A DNA stretch of 64,000 nucleotides from Porphyrobacter sp. IPPAS B-1204 (lineage in GTDB: Bacteria; Pseudomonadota; Alphaproteobacteria; Sphingomonadales; Sphingomonadaceae). Position 1 is the stretch's first letter. Every line of letters starts with the position of its first letter. The DNA is taken from positions 1,510,001 through 1,574,000 of the forward strand of contig RHGM01000001.1 in NCBI GenBank assembly GCA_003724185.1, in the 5' to 3' direction. The notes under the pieces are model-generated. The model was not told where the DNA came from, did no database searches, and worked only from the letters and a program-made list of their open reading frames with translations. The position numbers and the translations under genes were made by a program. Of the stretch, positions 1 to 8,563 are shown in pieces.

Positions 1-935
1 ACAGGCAGGAACCGCCCTTCCTCGATGGCGCGCAGGATCATCGCCTGTTCGTCCAGCCCCAGCTCGCCGATCTCGTCGAGAAACAGGACGCCGGAATGCG
101 CCGCTTTCAGCAGGCCGGGACGATCCTGCACCGCGCCGGTGAAGGCGCCTTTCTTGTGGCCGAACAGCGCCGACATCGCGCTGTCGCCCTTCAGCGTCGC
201 GCAATTGACCTCGACGAACGGCCCCGAAACCTGATGGCGCAGCTTCTTCAGTTCATAGACCTTGCGCGCCAGCTGGCTCTTGCCTGCGCCGGTGGGGCCC
301 ATCAGCAGGATGGCGGCGCGGCTGCGTGCGGCGACCTGTTCGATCTCCTCGATCATGGTGTTGAAGGCGGCGTTGCGCGTGTCGATCCCGCTTTTGAGGA
401 CGCTGGCGCTCTCGGCGCTGGCCTCGGCAAAGCGGCTGGCGATGCTGTCATAGCGCGACAGATCGAGCTCGATCGCGTTCCAGGTGCCCACCGGCTGCGG
501 CACCCCGCGCACGGGCTGGGTCTGGAGCAGCCGGCCGGGCAGGTAACGCGCCTCGGTCAGCAGGAAGAGGCAGATCTGCGCCACGTGGGTGCCGGTGGTG
601 ATGTGGACGAGGTAATCCTGCACCTCGGGATCGAATGGGAACCCGCGCGCGAAATCGAGCAGCTTGCCGTAAACCTCCTCGAAATCCCACGGATCGCGGA
701 AGTCCATCGCGTGCGGCACAACCTCCGTTTCCGGAGAGACGCTGCGAATATCCTCTGCGACCATATCGGCGAGGCGATTGTGCTGGGTGCCGTGGAGCAG
801 CACGAAGCGGTCCACGCGCAGGTCTTCCTGCATGCAGATGCTCACCGAAGGCCGCCACTTGTTCCATCGCGCCGGGGTGAAGGGGCCAGCGTCGAGGGTG
901 GAGCCGAGAAAGCCGATGAGGGTGGTGGGTCGCAT
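1..935 (-). CDS. rtcR: RtcR, sigma-54-dependent activator of RNA repair genes (partial, 3' end outside window)
   Basis: The visible 311 residues start MRPTTLIGFLGS, typical of the N-terminal CARF-like sensor domain of RtcR (about residues 1-180). That domain is followed by an AAA+ sigma-54 activation domain with Walker A GPTGAGKS (213-220), the sigma-54 contact loop GAFTGA (263-268) and Walker B VLFLDEIG (283-290). The rest of the AAA+ domain and the DNA-binding domain lie off the left edge. In enterobacteria RtcR responds to damaged RNA ends and activates rtcBA from a sigma-54 promoter. Here it is divergent from rtcB with a matching promoter in between, so the same role is inferred. The start ATG is at 933-935. 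Identity is very likely; the precise ligand is not visible in the sequence. Confidence 0.93.
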   Translation of the reverse strand, partial: MRPTTLIGFLGSTLDAGPFTPARWNKWRPSVSICMQEDLRVDRFVLLHGTQHNRLADMVAEDIRSVSPETEVVPHAMDFRDPWDFEEVYGKLLDFARGFPFDPEVQDYLVHITTGTHVAQICLFLLTEARYLPGRLLQTQPVRGVPQPVGTWNAIELDLSRYDSIASRFAEASAESASVLKSGIDTRNAAFNTMIEEIEQVAARSRAAILLMGPTGAGKSQLARKVYELKKLRHQVSGPFVEVNCATLKGDSAMSALFGHKKGAFTGAVQDRPGLLKAAHSGVLFLDEIGELGLDEQAMILRAIEEGRFLP

Positions 936-953
936 GGCAAGACGATATATTTT

Positions 954-967
954 TATCGTGTGCGATA
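954..967. promoter_or_regulatory. Short inverted repeat upstream of rtcR
   Basis: TATCG-TGTG-CGATA is a perfect 5-bp dyad 18 bp upstream of the rtcR start, inside the AT-rich rtcR/rtcB divergent region. It could be an operator for rtcR or part of its promoter. This is inference from position and symmetry only. Confidence 0.3.
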
Positions 968-1078
968 CAATGCTATCTGAATACAGCCCTCATCGATAAT
1001 GGCCGCCAATCCGCCTGTTCTGAATAGTTCTATATTTTTCATGACTTTATAACATACGGCGACACTGCCGCACGCATT

Positions 1079-1094
1079 TGGCACGCCCCATGCT
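1079..1094 (+). promoter_or_regulatory. Sigma-54 (-24/-12) promoter of rtcB
   Basis: TGGCACGCCCCATGCT matches the sigma-54 consensus TGGCACG-N4-TTGCW, with GG (1080-1081) and GC (1092-1093) separated by exactly 10 nt. Transcription would start near 1105, about 86 nt before the rtcB start codon. Together with the divergent RtcR activator gene, this strongly suggests RtcR/RpoN control of rtcB and possibly of everything downstream to 14061. Confidence 0.85.
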
Positions 1095-1190
1095 CTACAC
1101 TTTGCGCCGGGCGGTCGAACACCCGGCATGCGGCAGGATATGGGCGGCCGGAATGGGCCGGCCGCCCAAAGCCTGCTAGAGGAATTGACA

Positions 1191-2417
1191 ATGACCGACA
1201 CGACTTACGAATTTCAGGACGTGGCAGGCGGCGTGCCGATCAAGTCGTGGACCCGCGGCGTGCCGGTCGATGACAAGGCGCGCGAGCAGCTTGCCCGCGC
1301 GGCCAAGATGCCGTTCATCTTCAAGCATGTCGCGGCGATGCCCGATGTCCACGTGGGGATCGGCGCGACCGTTGGCTCGGTGATCCCGACCAAGGGCGCG
1401 GTGATCCCGGCGGCGGTGGGTGTCGATATCGGCTGCGGGATGATGGCGGCGCGCACCTCGCTTGTCGCCAGCGACCTGCCGGACAACCTTGCCGGCATCC
1501 GTTCCGCGATCGAGGCGGCGGTGCCGCACGGGCGCACGGCGGGACGCGGCAAGCGTGACAAGGGATCGTGGGGCGAACCGCCGCGCGTGGTGGTCGACGC
1601 CTGGGCGAAGCTTGCCGAACGGTTCGGCCGGATCGTCGCCAAGCACCCGCGTCTGCGCAACACCAACAACCTCATGCACCTCGGCACGCTGGGGACGGGG
1701 AACCACTTCATCGAACTGTGCCTCGACGAGGAACAGCGCGTGTGGGTGATGCTCCATTCCGGCAGCCGCGGCGTGGGCAACGCGATTGGCACGTTCTTCA
1801 TCGAACTGGCCAAGCAGGACATGCGCAAGTGGCATATCAACCTGCCTGATCAGGACCTCGCCTACTTCGCGGAAGGGACCGACCATTTCGATGACTATGT
1901 AGAAGCGGTCGAATGGGCGCAGGACTTTGCCAAGCTCAACCGGCAGGTGATGATGGCGCACGTGCTGGATGCGGTGCGCAGCCAGATTGCCAAGCCGTTT
2001 GATGCTGAATGCGAGGCCGTGAACTGCCACCACAACTACGTCACCCGCGAACATCACTTCGGCGAAAACGTGCTCGTCACCCGCAAGGGGGCAGTGCGTG
2101 CGGCGAAGGGCGTGATGGGGATCATTCCGGGTTCGATGGGCGCCAAAAGCTTCATCGTGCGCGGGCTGGGCAACCCCGAAAGCTTCGACAGCTGCTCGCA
2201 CGGCGCAGGCCGGGTGATGAGCCGGACCGAGGCAAAGAAGCTGGTGACGCTTGACGAACACCTCGCCGATACGGCGGGGGTCGAATGCCGCAAGGACGCG
2301 GGCGTGATCGACGAAACGCCCAAGGCCTACAAGCCGATCGAAGCCGTGATGGCCGCACAGGCCGATCTGGTGGAGATCGTCCATACACTGAAGCAGGTGG
2401 TGTGCGTGAAGGGTTGA
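1191..2417 (+). CDS. rtcB: RtcB, tRNA-splicing/RNA-repair ligase
   Basis: RtcB is a GTP- and Mn-dependent ligase that joins 2',3'-cyclic or 3'-phosphate RNA ends to 5'-OH ends. The metal-binding Cys is in DIGCGM (Cys82). The guanylylated His is in SCSHGAGR (His337, the same number as in E. coli). The metal-ligand stretch HHNYVTREHHFG is also present. The chosen ATG follows AGAGGAATTGACA and gives 408 residues, the usual family length. An in-frame ATG at 1128 would add 21 residues lying inside the leader and is unlikely. It is the first gene after the sigma-54 promoter. Confidence 0.97.
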   Translation: MTDTTYEFQDVAGGVPIKSWTRGVPVDDKAREQLARAAKMPFIFKHVAAMPDVHVGIGATVGSVIPTKGAVIPAAVGVDIGCGMMAARTSLVASDLPDNLAGIRSAIEAAVPHGRTAGRGKRDKGSWGEPPRVVVDAWAKLAERFGRIVAKHPRLRNTNNLMHLGTLGTGNHFIELCLDEEQRVWVMLHSGSRGVGNAIGTFFIELAKQDMRKWHINLPDQDLAYFAEGTDHFDDYVEAVEWAQDFAKLNRQVMMAHVLDAVRSQIAKPFDAECEAVNCHHNYVTREHHFGENVLVTRKGAVRAAKGVMGIIPGSMGAKSFIVRGLGNPESFDSCSHGAGRVMSRTEAKKLVTLDEHLADTAGVECRKDAGVIDETPKAYKPIEAVMAAQADLVEIVHTLKQVVCVKG

Positions 2418-2456
2418 TTGCACCGCCTTTCGGCCGAGGCTGGCCTGCAAATCGCG

Positions 2457-2519
2457 GGACGGCGCGCTTCCGGTGCTCACGACCAATAAGGTCGCTGCGC
2501 TCCGGGTCACGCCGTCCCA
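2457..2519. repeat. Long imperfect hairpin between rtcB and rtcA
   Basis: GGGACGGCG (2457-2465) pairs perfectly with CGCCGTCCC (2511-2519). Inside lies a second small hairpin, CGACC-AATAA-GGTCG. The structure resembles a REP-type intergenic palindrome. It has no T-tract, so a Rho-independent terminator is less likely. It could stabilise or process the rtcB message or attenuate rtcA. No second copy was noticed in this window. Confidence 0.5.
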
Positions 2520-2600
2520 CAATTTTCGACTCACCCTGAACCGAAATTCGGCGCAATCACGCCGCCTGCTCCTGAAAATTCTGTTCTATAGAGACGACCA

Positions 2601-3620
2601 ATGATCACCATCGACGGTTCCGAAGGCGAAGGCGGGGGGCAGGTGCTGCGCTATGCGGCGGCGCTCTCGCTGCTGACTGGGGAGCCTTTCAACATCGCCA
2701 ACATCCGCGGCGGGCGGGCCAAGCCCGGCCTGATGCGACAGCATGTCACCGCCATCGAGGCAGCGGCAGCGATTGGGTCAGCAGAGTGCTCGGGCCTCGC
2801 GGTCGGCTCGACCGAATTGACCTTCCGGCCCGGCGCATTGGTGCCGGGCGAATACCACTTCGCTATCGGCACGGCGGGCAGCACTGCGCTGGTAGTGCAG
2901 ACCGTGCTGGTGCCGCTGATGCTGGCCGACGCGCCTTCACGCATCGTGATTGAGGGCGGCACCCATGCGTCGTCCGCCCCGCCGTTCGAATTCCTCAGCG
3001 CTACCCTGCTGCCGGTGCTTGCCCGCATGGGTCCGCGCCTGTCGGTGACGCTGGAGCGCCACGGCTTCTTCCCGCGCGGCGGGGGCCGGATCGTGCTGGA
3101 GATTGCGCCTGCGCCGCTTGCGCCCATCGCCTGCATCGAACGCGGCGCGCTGCGCTCTGGCACAGTCGAGGCGCTGATTGCAGGCATCCCCTTCGACATC
3201 GCCGACCGCGAATTGAAGGCGGCGCGCAAGGTTCTGGCCGATTGGCCGGACGATGCCTTCGCAACCGTCAATCTGCCCGCCGAACAGGGGCCAGGCAACG
3301 CGCTGCTGATCACTGCAGAGTGCGAACACGTCACCGAGGTCATGTCCGCCTTTGGCCAGATCGGCATCCCCGCCGAACGCCTCGCCAAAACGGCGGCCAA
3401 GCGGATGGCGGGATACCTTGCTTCGGGCGCGTTTGCCGGGCCTTACCTGCAGGACCAGTTGCTGCTGCCCTTCGCCTTTGCGGGCGGCGGCGCGTTCACC
3501 ACGGTCAAGCTGTCCGAACACACCCGCACCGCCGCAGCCCTGATCACGCGCTTCACCGGGCGCGAATTCACCTTCCGCGAGCGGGCCGAGGGCGCGTGGC
3601 TGGCAGAACTGCCCGCCTGA
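2601..3620 (+). CDS. rtcA: RtcA, RNA 3'-terminal phosphate cyclase
   Basis: RtcA converts RNA 3'-phosphate ends to 2',3'-cyclic phosphates using ATP. The N-terminus MITIDGSEGEGGGQVLR is diagnostic. The family signature FFPRGGGRI is present near residue 157, and the adenylylated catalytic His is in SEHTRTA (His307). The length is 339 residues against 338 in E. coli. It lies 183 nt after rtcB, with the hairpin in the gap, so read-through from the sigma-54 promoter is likely. A TATAGA-like box just before the gene could also give local initiation, which is weak evidence. Confidence 0.97.
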   Translation: MITIDGSEGEGGGQVLRYAAALSLLTGEPFNIANIRGGRAKPGLMRQHVTAIEAAAAIGSAECSGLAVGSTELTFRPGALVPGEYHFAIGTAGSTALVVQTVLVPLMLADAPSRIVIEGGTHASSAPPFEFLSATLLPVLARMGPRLSVTLERHGFFPRGGGRIVLEIAPAPLAPIACIERGALRSGTVEALIAGIPFDIADRELKAARKVLADWPDDAFATVNLPAEQGPGNALLITAECEHVTEVMSAFGQIGIPAERLAKTAAKRMAGYLASGAFAGPYLQDQLLLPFAFAGGGAFTTVKLSEHTRTAAALITRFTGREFTFRERAEGAWLAELPA

Positions 3621-3643
3621 CGCACGCTCGCCCGCACAATCAT

Positions 3644-3673
3644 TTGCGGCTGGGACAAACTTCTCGTTATAGA
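3644..3673 (+). promoter_or_regulatory. Possible sigma-70 promoter before the DUF4132 cluster
   Basis: TTGCGG (3644-3649) and TATAGA (3668-3673) are separated by 18 nt and lie about 50 nt before the GTG start of the DUF4132 gene. The match is moderate. It would let the yeh-like cluster be expressed independently of the sigma-54 promoter. Confidence 0.35.
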
Positions 3674-3724
3674 ACGGCAGGCTAGACGCTGGGCAACGCG
3701 TTTTGGCGACGCAGGGGGGCGCAA

Positions 3725-6700
3725 GTGGCCGGTTCGTTTTTCGATCGCCTGATCGGCAGTCTGCGCGGCGCGGGCGGGGGCACTGTGGGCGGGGCAAACA
3801 TGCCCGCACCCAACCTGCCGGGCTATTTCGCGTCTCTCGCCAAGGAACAGGCCGGGCTGCCGGGGGCCGTCGTGCGCTATATCGTGCAAGGCGACAACAG
3901 CTCGGTCATCCTGACCTTGCAGAAGGGCACCACCCGGATCGGCTGGCGCAACCGCCGCCGCAACTGGCCCGACAAGGATGCCGAGGCGCTGCTGGCCCAT
4001 CCTGACCGCTGGCAGATCGATCAGCTCCGGCGGCTGGGCGAGGTTCTGGCCGCGCTCGCCCCGCTGAACAGCAACGTCGAATGGGGCCATTTCGGTAACC
4101 GCAAGTCGCCTGACTGGCTGCGGCACGTGCTCAGCCTGTGGCTCGGGTCGAACCGCAAGGGCCAGTCGCTCGCGCTGCTGGCCGATCTCGCCGCGCTGGA
4201 CGGCGATCCGGTTGGCCCCGTGCTTGATGTGGTCTTCACCCGCGATCCGCATGACTATCAGGCCACCAACAGCCTCGCCCGTTTTGCCGGACTGGACGTG
4301 TGGCTGCGCGAATCGCAGGCGCTGATCGAGCCCGCTATCCCCGGGCTTGCCGCCGATGTCCGCGCCGAACTGGCCGCATCGCTGGGCAGGCTGGGCTTGC
4401 AGGATCTCTACCGCGAGGTGCTGATTGATTGCGCCTGCGGTTCGGCCAAGGGTGTGCGGACGAGCGCAAGACAAGCGCTGACCGCCTGCGACAAGCCCGC
4501 ACTGGCCGCCGCGCTGGAGGCGCGCTTTGCCAAGGCCGCGAGCGGCGCCAAGGTCGAACTGATCGCGATTGCCACCGGCAGCCTTGGCGCGGAAGCCCCG
4601 GCGCTGCTGGCCCGGTGGCGGGAGAGCGAGACTGCCGCCAAGGTGATCGCCGCGCTCGATCAGGCGGGCGGCGCCATGTCCCTGCCTCCGGTCGCCCGGC
4701 CTGCCGCTGCGCCCGGCACGCCTGCCGCGCTGTATGAACTTCCCGCCCGCCCCGATGGCCCGGAAGGCTACACCGCGGTCGATGGCAGCTGGGTTGATGC
4801 AGGCGGGCCGCTCGTCCTGCCCACGCCCACCCCGGTGCCGCCCGAAGTGCTGGCAATCCTCGAACCAGCGATGGGCGCGTTCAACCTGATGCTGTCCAAG
4901 GGCAAGGCCGAGGCGGGGTGGATCCGCTGGCACTGGAGCAAGCAGTTCCAGCCCAAGGATTCCGGCACGCTGAAAGCCATCGGGCGGCTGGCCGAAGGCA
5001 CCACGCCGCTGATTGCGGGCTCCTATGGCCCGGCGATCGACTGGCTGAGCTTCTACCAGTTCAAGCATCCGGGGGTGGACGCCTTCTTTGCCGACCCGCG
5101 CCTGACCCTGCGCCATCTGGTGCGGCTGGGCGTGGCGATCTGCAACGGACAGGTCTACCCGCTGTTCGGCAACTGGGCCGGGCCGTTGGGCCGCGCGGTG
5201 CAGATGCGGCTGACCGATGAACAGGCGGTGCGCCGCTTCACCGCCATGTGGGCCGAGGCGGGGGGGCAACGACTTCATCGGCGGCACGCTCAAGAACCGC
5301 TGGAACTGGAGCTGGGGAATGCCCGATTTCGGCGTCCCGGTCTGGCCCGCGCTGTGCGGCCGCTTCCATGATCTCGATCAGGCAATGGGATTGGTGCCGC
5401 AAGCGGAAGCAGAGCCCAGGCTGGCGGCACGCGGGCTGGAACTGCTAGCCGAATTCCCGATCCTGCCCGCCCGCTATCGCGCCGGCATCATGGCGCTGGC
5501 GGGCGACAGCGCCGCCAAGACGCGGGAGAAAGCGCGCGATCTGCTCAAGGACACGCCGGGGATCGACGCCGCGATTGCCGTGCAATTGGCCGATGGCAAG
5601 CAGGATACCCGCGCCTTTGCCGCAGACTGGCTTGCCGCGCGCGGGGCCGCCGATCAGCTCCCCGCAATCCGCGCTGCCCTCAACCGGGAAAAGAGCGACG
5701 TTGCCCGCGCCGCGATGATCACCGCGCTCGAAGCCCTGGGCGACGATGTATCGCACCTGTTCGACCCGCAAGTGCTGGTGAAGGAGGCCAAGGCCGGTCT
5801 CGCCAAGGCGAAGCCCAAGGGCCTCGACTGGTTCCCCTTCGACATGCTGCCGCAGCTTCACTGGGCCGATGGCACCCCCGTCGATCCGGTGCTGCCGCGC
5901 TGGTGGGTGACGCTTGCGGCCAAGCTGAAACAGCCGGGCGGCAATGCGCTGATCAACCTGTGGCTGAACCGGCTCGCGCCCGGCGATGCGCACCGGCTCG
6001 GCTGGATGGTGCTGACCGGCTGGATCGACGCAGACACCCTGCGTCCCAGCGACGCCGAAGCCAACGCCCATGCCGCGCAGCACGTGGACGCGGTGCTTCA
6101 GCAGAACATCGCCTATGCCAAGCGCTGGCCGCAACATGCCGAATACTATTCGACGGACCGCAGCGTGGTGTTCGCCCGGCTGAAGCGGGAGAAGGCGAAC
6201 GTCTATCTCGGCAGCGCCGCCGACAGCAAAGGCGTCCTTGCGCTGGCAGCGCGGGTCAATGGCGCCGATGCTGTACAGCGGATCAGACCGTTCCTGAAGG
6301 ATCACGGATCGCGCACCTCGCAGGCCAAGGCACTGCTGGAAGTGCTTGCCGCGATTGGCACCAGCGCTGCCTTGCAGGCCCTGCTGGGCGCGGCCAACCG
6401 GATGAAGCAGCGTTCAGTGCAGGATTTCGCCGCCGCGCTGGTGGACGACATCGCCGCACGCAACGGCTGGACTGCGGCGCAGCTGGCCGATCGCACCGTG
6501 CCCACCGGCGGCTTTGATGCCGGCGGGACGCAGGATCTCGACCTCGGGCTTGATCGCACCTACCGCCTGCAGCTGGACGCGCAGGATCAGATCGTGATCC
6601 TCAACCCGGATGGACGCGAGGTGAAGGCGCTTCCCGCTGCGCGGGTGGATGACGAAAAACCGCTGGTCGTTGCGGCGAAGAAGCTGCTCACCAATGCCCG

Positions 6701-7466
6701 CAAAGAGGTGAAGCAGGTGATGGCCGCGCAGACGGCCCGCTTGCAGGAGGCGATGTTCCTCCAGCGCCAGTGGGACGCGGGCGAGTGGGAAAGCTTCATC
6801 GCCGGACACCCGCTGGTCGGGCGGCTGGCAACGCGGCTGGTGTGGCAGGGTCTGGATGATAGCGGCGCAGCGCTGGCCGCGTTCCGGCCGCTGGGCGATG
6901 GCAGCTACACCGATCCCGAAGATGGCGACATCAGCCTTGGCGATTTCGCCTCTGTCCGGCTGGTGCATTCATCGCTGATGACCGCCGACGCTATCGCCCG
7001 CTGGCGCCAGCATCTTGCCGATTACGCGGTCGAAGCCCCGTTTGATCAGCTGGGCCGCGATCTGCCCACGCTGGGCGCCGGACAGGCCAAGGCGACCGAG
7101 ATCAAGGACCGCGAAGGCTGGATGATCGAAAGCTTCAAACTGCGCGGCATGGCGACAAAGCTCGGCTACCAGCGCGGGCAGGCGCAGGATGGCGGCTGGT
7201 TCATCGCCTATGAAAAGCTGTTCCGCGATGCAGGCGTGGTGGTGGAGATCGGGTTCACCGGCAGCCCTCTGCCCGAAGAAAACCAGCCCGTGGCGCTGAC
7301 CGCGCTCGCCTTCCGCAAGGTGCGCGGCAACAGCTATGCCGGGATGATGACGCTCGCCGATGTGCCGCCGGTGCTGCTGGCGGAAAGCTGGCGCGACCTC
7401 CACGATATTGCCGACAAGGGCACCGGGCTTGATCCCGAATGGAAGAAGAAAACCGGATATGGATGA
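3725..7466 (+). pseudogene. DUF4132 (MolR/YehI-like) protein 1, one-base frameshift in a G7 tract
   Basis: This is a very large protein of about 1246 residues once the frame is restored, related to the E. coli YehI/MolR group. The N-terminal and middle parts look helical and HEAT-like, for example the repeats around TREKARDLLKD. The last 300 residues are the conserved DUF4132 region, shared with the paralogue at 14066-17857, including FNPDG/LNPDG, LVWQGLD and DVPPVxLAE blocks. The first frame (GTG start at 3725) would stop at 5371. The conserved sequence resumes at GNDFIGG in another frame, exactly after seven Gs at 5260-5266. Removing one G restores a full ORF with no other lesion, so this may be sequencing error, phase variation or recent decay. 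Biochemical function is unknown. It overlaps the moxR gene by 8 nt. Confidence 0.85.
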
Positions 7467-8556
7467 CCTGACACTCGCGATCCGTCCCCCTGCCGAGGCG
7501 CGCTATGCCGCCGAACTGGCCCGGCTGGCGGCGGATGATGCCGCGCCCAAGCCCGCCGGATGGCACCTCTCACCACGCGCAGTGCGGCGGTTTCTGCTGG
7601 GCGATCCCAAGGTTGGCGTCACCCGCAAGTTCTATGGCGATGACCCGCTGGTCGACCGCGCCATTGTCAGCCTGATGAGCCAGCAGGGGCTGATGCTGGT
7701 GGGCGAGCCGGGGACCGCCAAATCGCTGCTGTCCGAACTGCTGGCGGCGGCGATCAGCGGGACATCGGGGCTGGTGGTGCAGGGTTCGGCGGGCACGACC
7801 GAGGATCACATCCGCTACGGCTGGAACTACGCCCTGCTGCTCGCCGAAGGGCCGAGCGAGCGGGCGCTGGTGCCCTCGCCGGTTCTGAACGCCATGCGAT
7901 CGGGGCGGATCGTGCGGTTCGAGGAAATCACCCGCTGCCCGCCCGAAGTGCAGGACGCGCTGATTTCCGTGCTGTCGGAAAAATCGCTGGCCCTGCCGGA
8001 ACTCGGCCCCGATGCCGTGGCCAGCGCCGCCCCCGGCTTCAACGTCATCGCCACCGCCAACCTGCGCGACAGGGGCGTGCACGAAATGTCGAGCGCGCTG
8101 AAACGCCGCTTCAACTTTGAAACCGTCCACCCCATCAACGATCCCGAGTTCGAGCGTGAGCTGGTGCTGAAGCAGCTCGCCGAACGGCTCGGCACGGCAG
8201 GCGTGTCCGTGACCGGAGAGCGCGACGTCGCCGAAGTGCTCGTTCGCACCTTTCAGGATTTGCGCACCGGGCGCACGGCAGAGGGCACGAGCCTCAACCG
8301 CCCTGACGCGGTCATGTCCACCGCCGAAGCGGTCAATGTGCTGCACGCCGCCGCGCTGGAGGCGGTCTATCTCGACAATGGCAAGCTGTCCGCAGCGCAC
8401 GTGGCGCGGCAGTTGCAGGGCGTGGTGCTGAAGGATTCGCCCGAGGACGGGAAGCGCCTGCGCGCCTATGTCGATCACATCGTCAAGGAACGCGCCGGAC
8501 GGTCGGGCGCATGGAAGGACTTCTATCAGGCGGCGCGGGCGCTGAAGCTGGGCTGA
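7459..8556 (+). CDS. MoxR-family AAA+ ATPase (YehL-like)
   Basis: The 365-residue protein has Walker A GEPGTAKSL (82-90), Walker B IVRFEEI (151-157), sensor-1 Asn in IATANLRD (about 201) and arginines at ALKRRF (216-217). These features define MoxR AAA+ ATPases, which usually act as chaperones with a vWA partner to load metals or remodel complexes. The ATG overlaps the DUF4132 stop (ATGGATGA), which implies translational coupling. A longer in-frame start upstream would lie inside the preceding gene and is rejected. The vWA partner is two genes downstream (10913-12061). The order matches E. coli yehL-M-P-Q. Confidence 0.93.
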   Translation: MDDLTLAIRPPAEARYAAELARLAADDAAPKPAGWHLSPRAVRRFLLGDPKVGVTRKFYGDDPLVDRAIVSLMSQQGLMLVGEPGTAKSLLSELLAAAISGTSGLVVQGSAGTTEDHIRYGWNYALLLAEGPSERALVPSPVLNAMRSGRIVRFEEITRCPPEVQDALISVLSEKSLALPELGPDAVASAAPGFNVIATANLRDRGVHEMSSALKRRFNFETVHPINDPEFERELVLKQLAERLGTAGVSVTGERDVAEVLVRTFQDLRTGRTAEGTSLNRPDAVMSTAEAVNVLHAAALEAVYLDNGKLSAAHVARQLQGVVLKDSPEDGKRLRAYVDHIVKERAGRSGAWKDFYQAARALKLG

Positions 8557-8563
8557 CCCTCAA

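Noticed and set aside
96..980. 294-codon plus-strand ORF
   Set aside because: It is antisense to rtcR, has no recognisable domain, and is typical of GC-rich shadow frames.
1176..2534. 452-codon minus-strand ORF
   Set aside because: It is the complement of rtcB, whose catalytic residues and length are all in place.
3443..5293. 616-codon minus-strand ORF
   Set aside because: It is antisense to rtcA and DUF4132-1; it has an Arg/Gly/Gln-rich composition and no motif.
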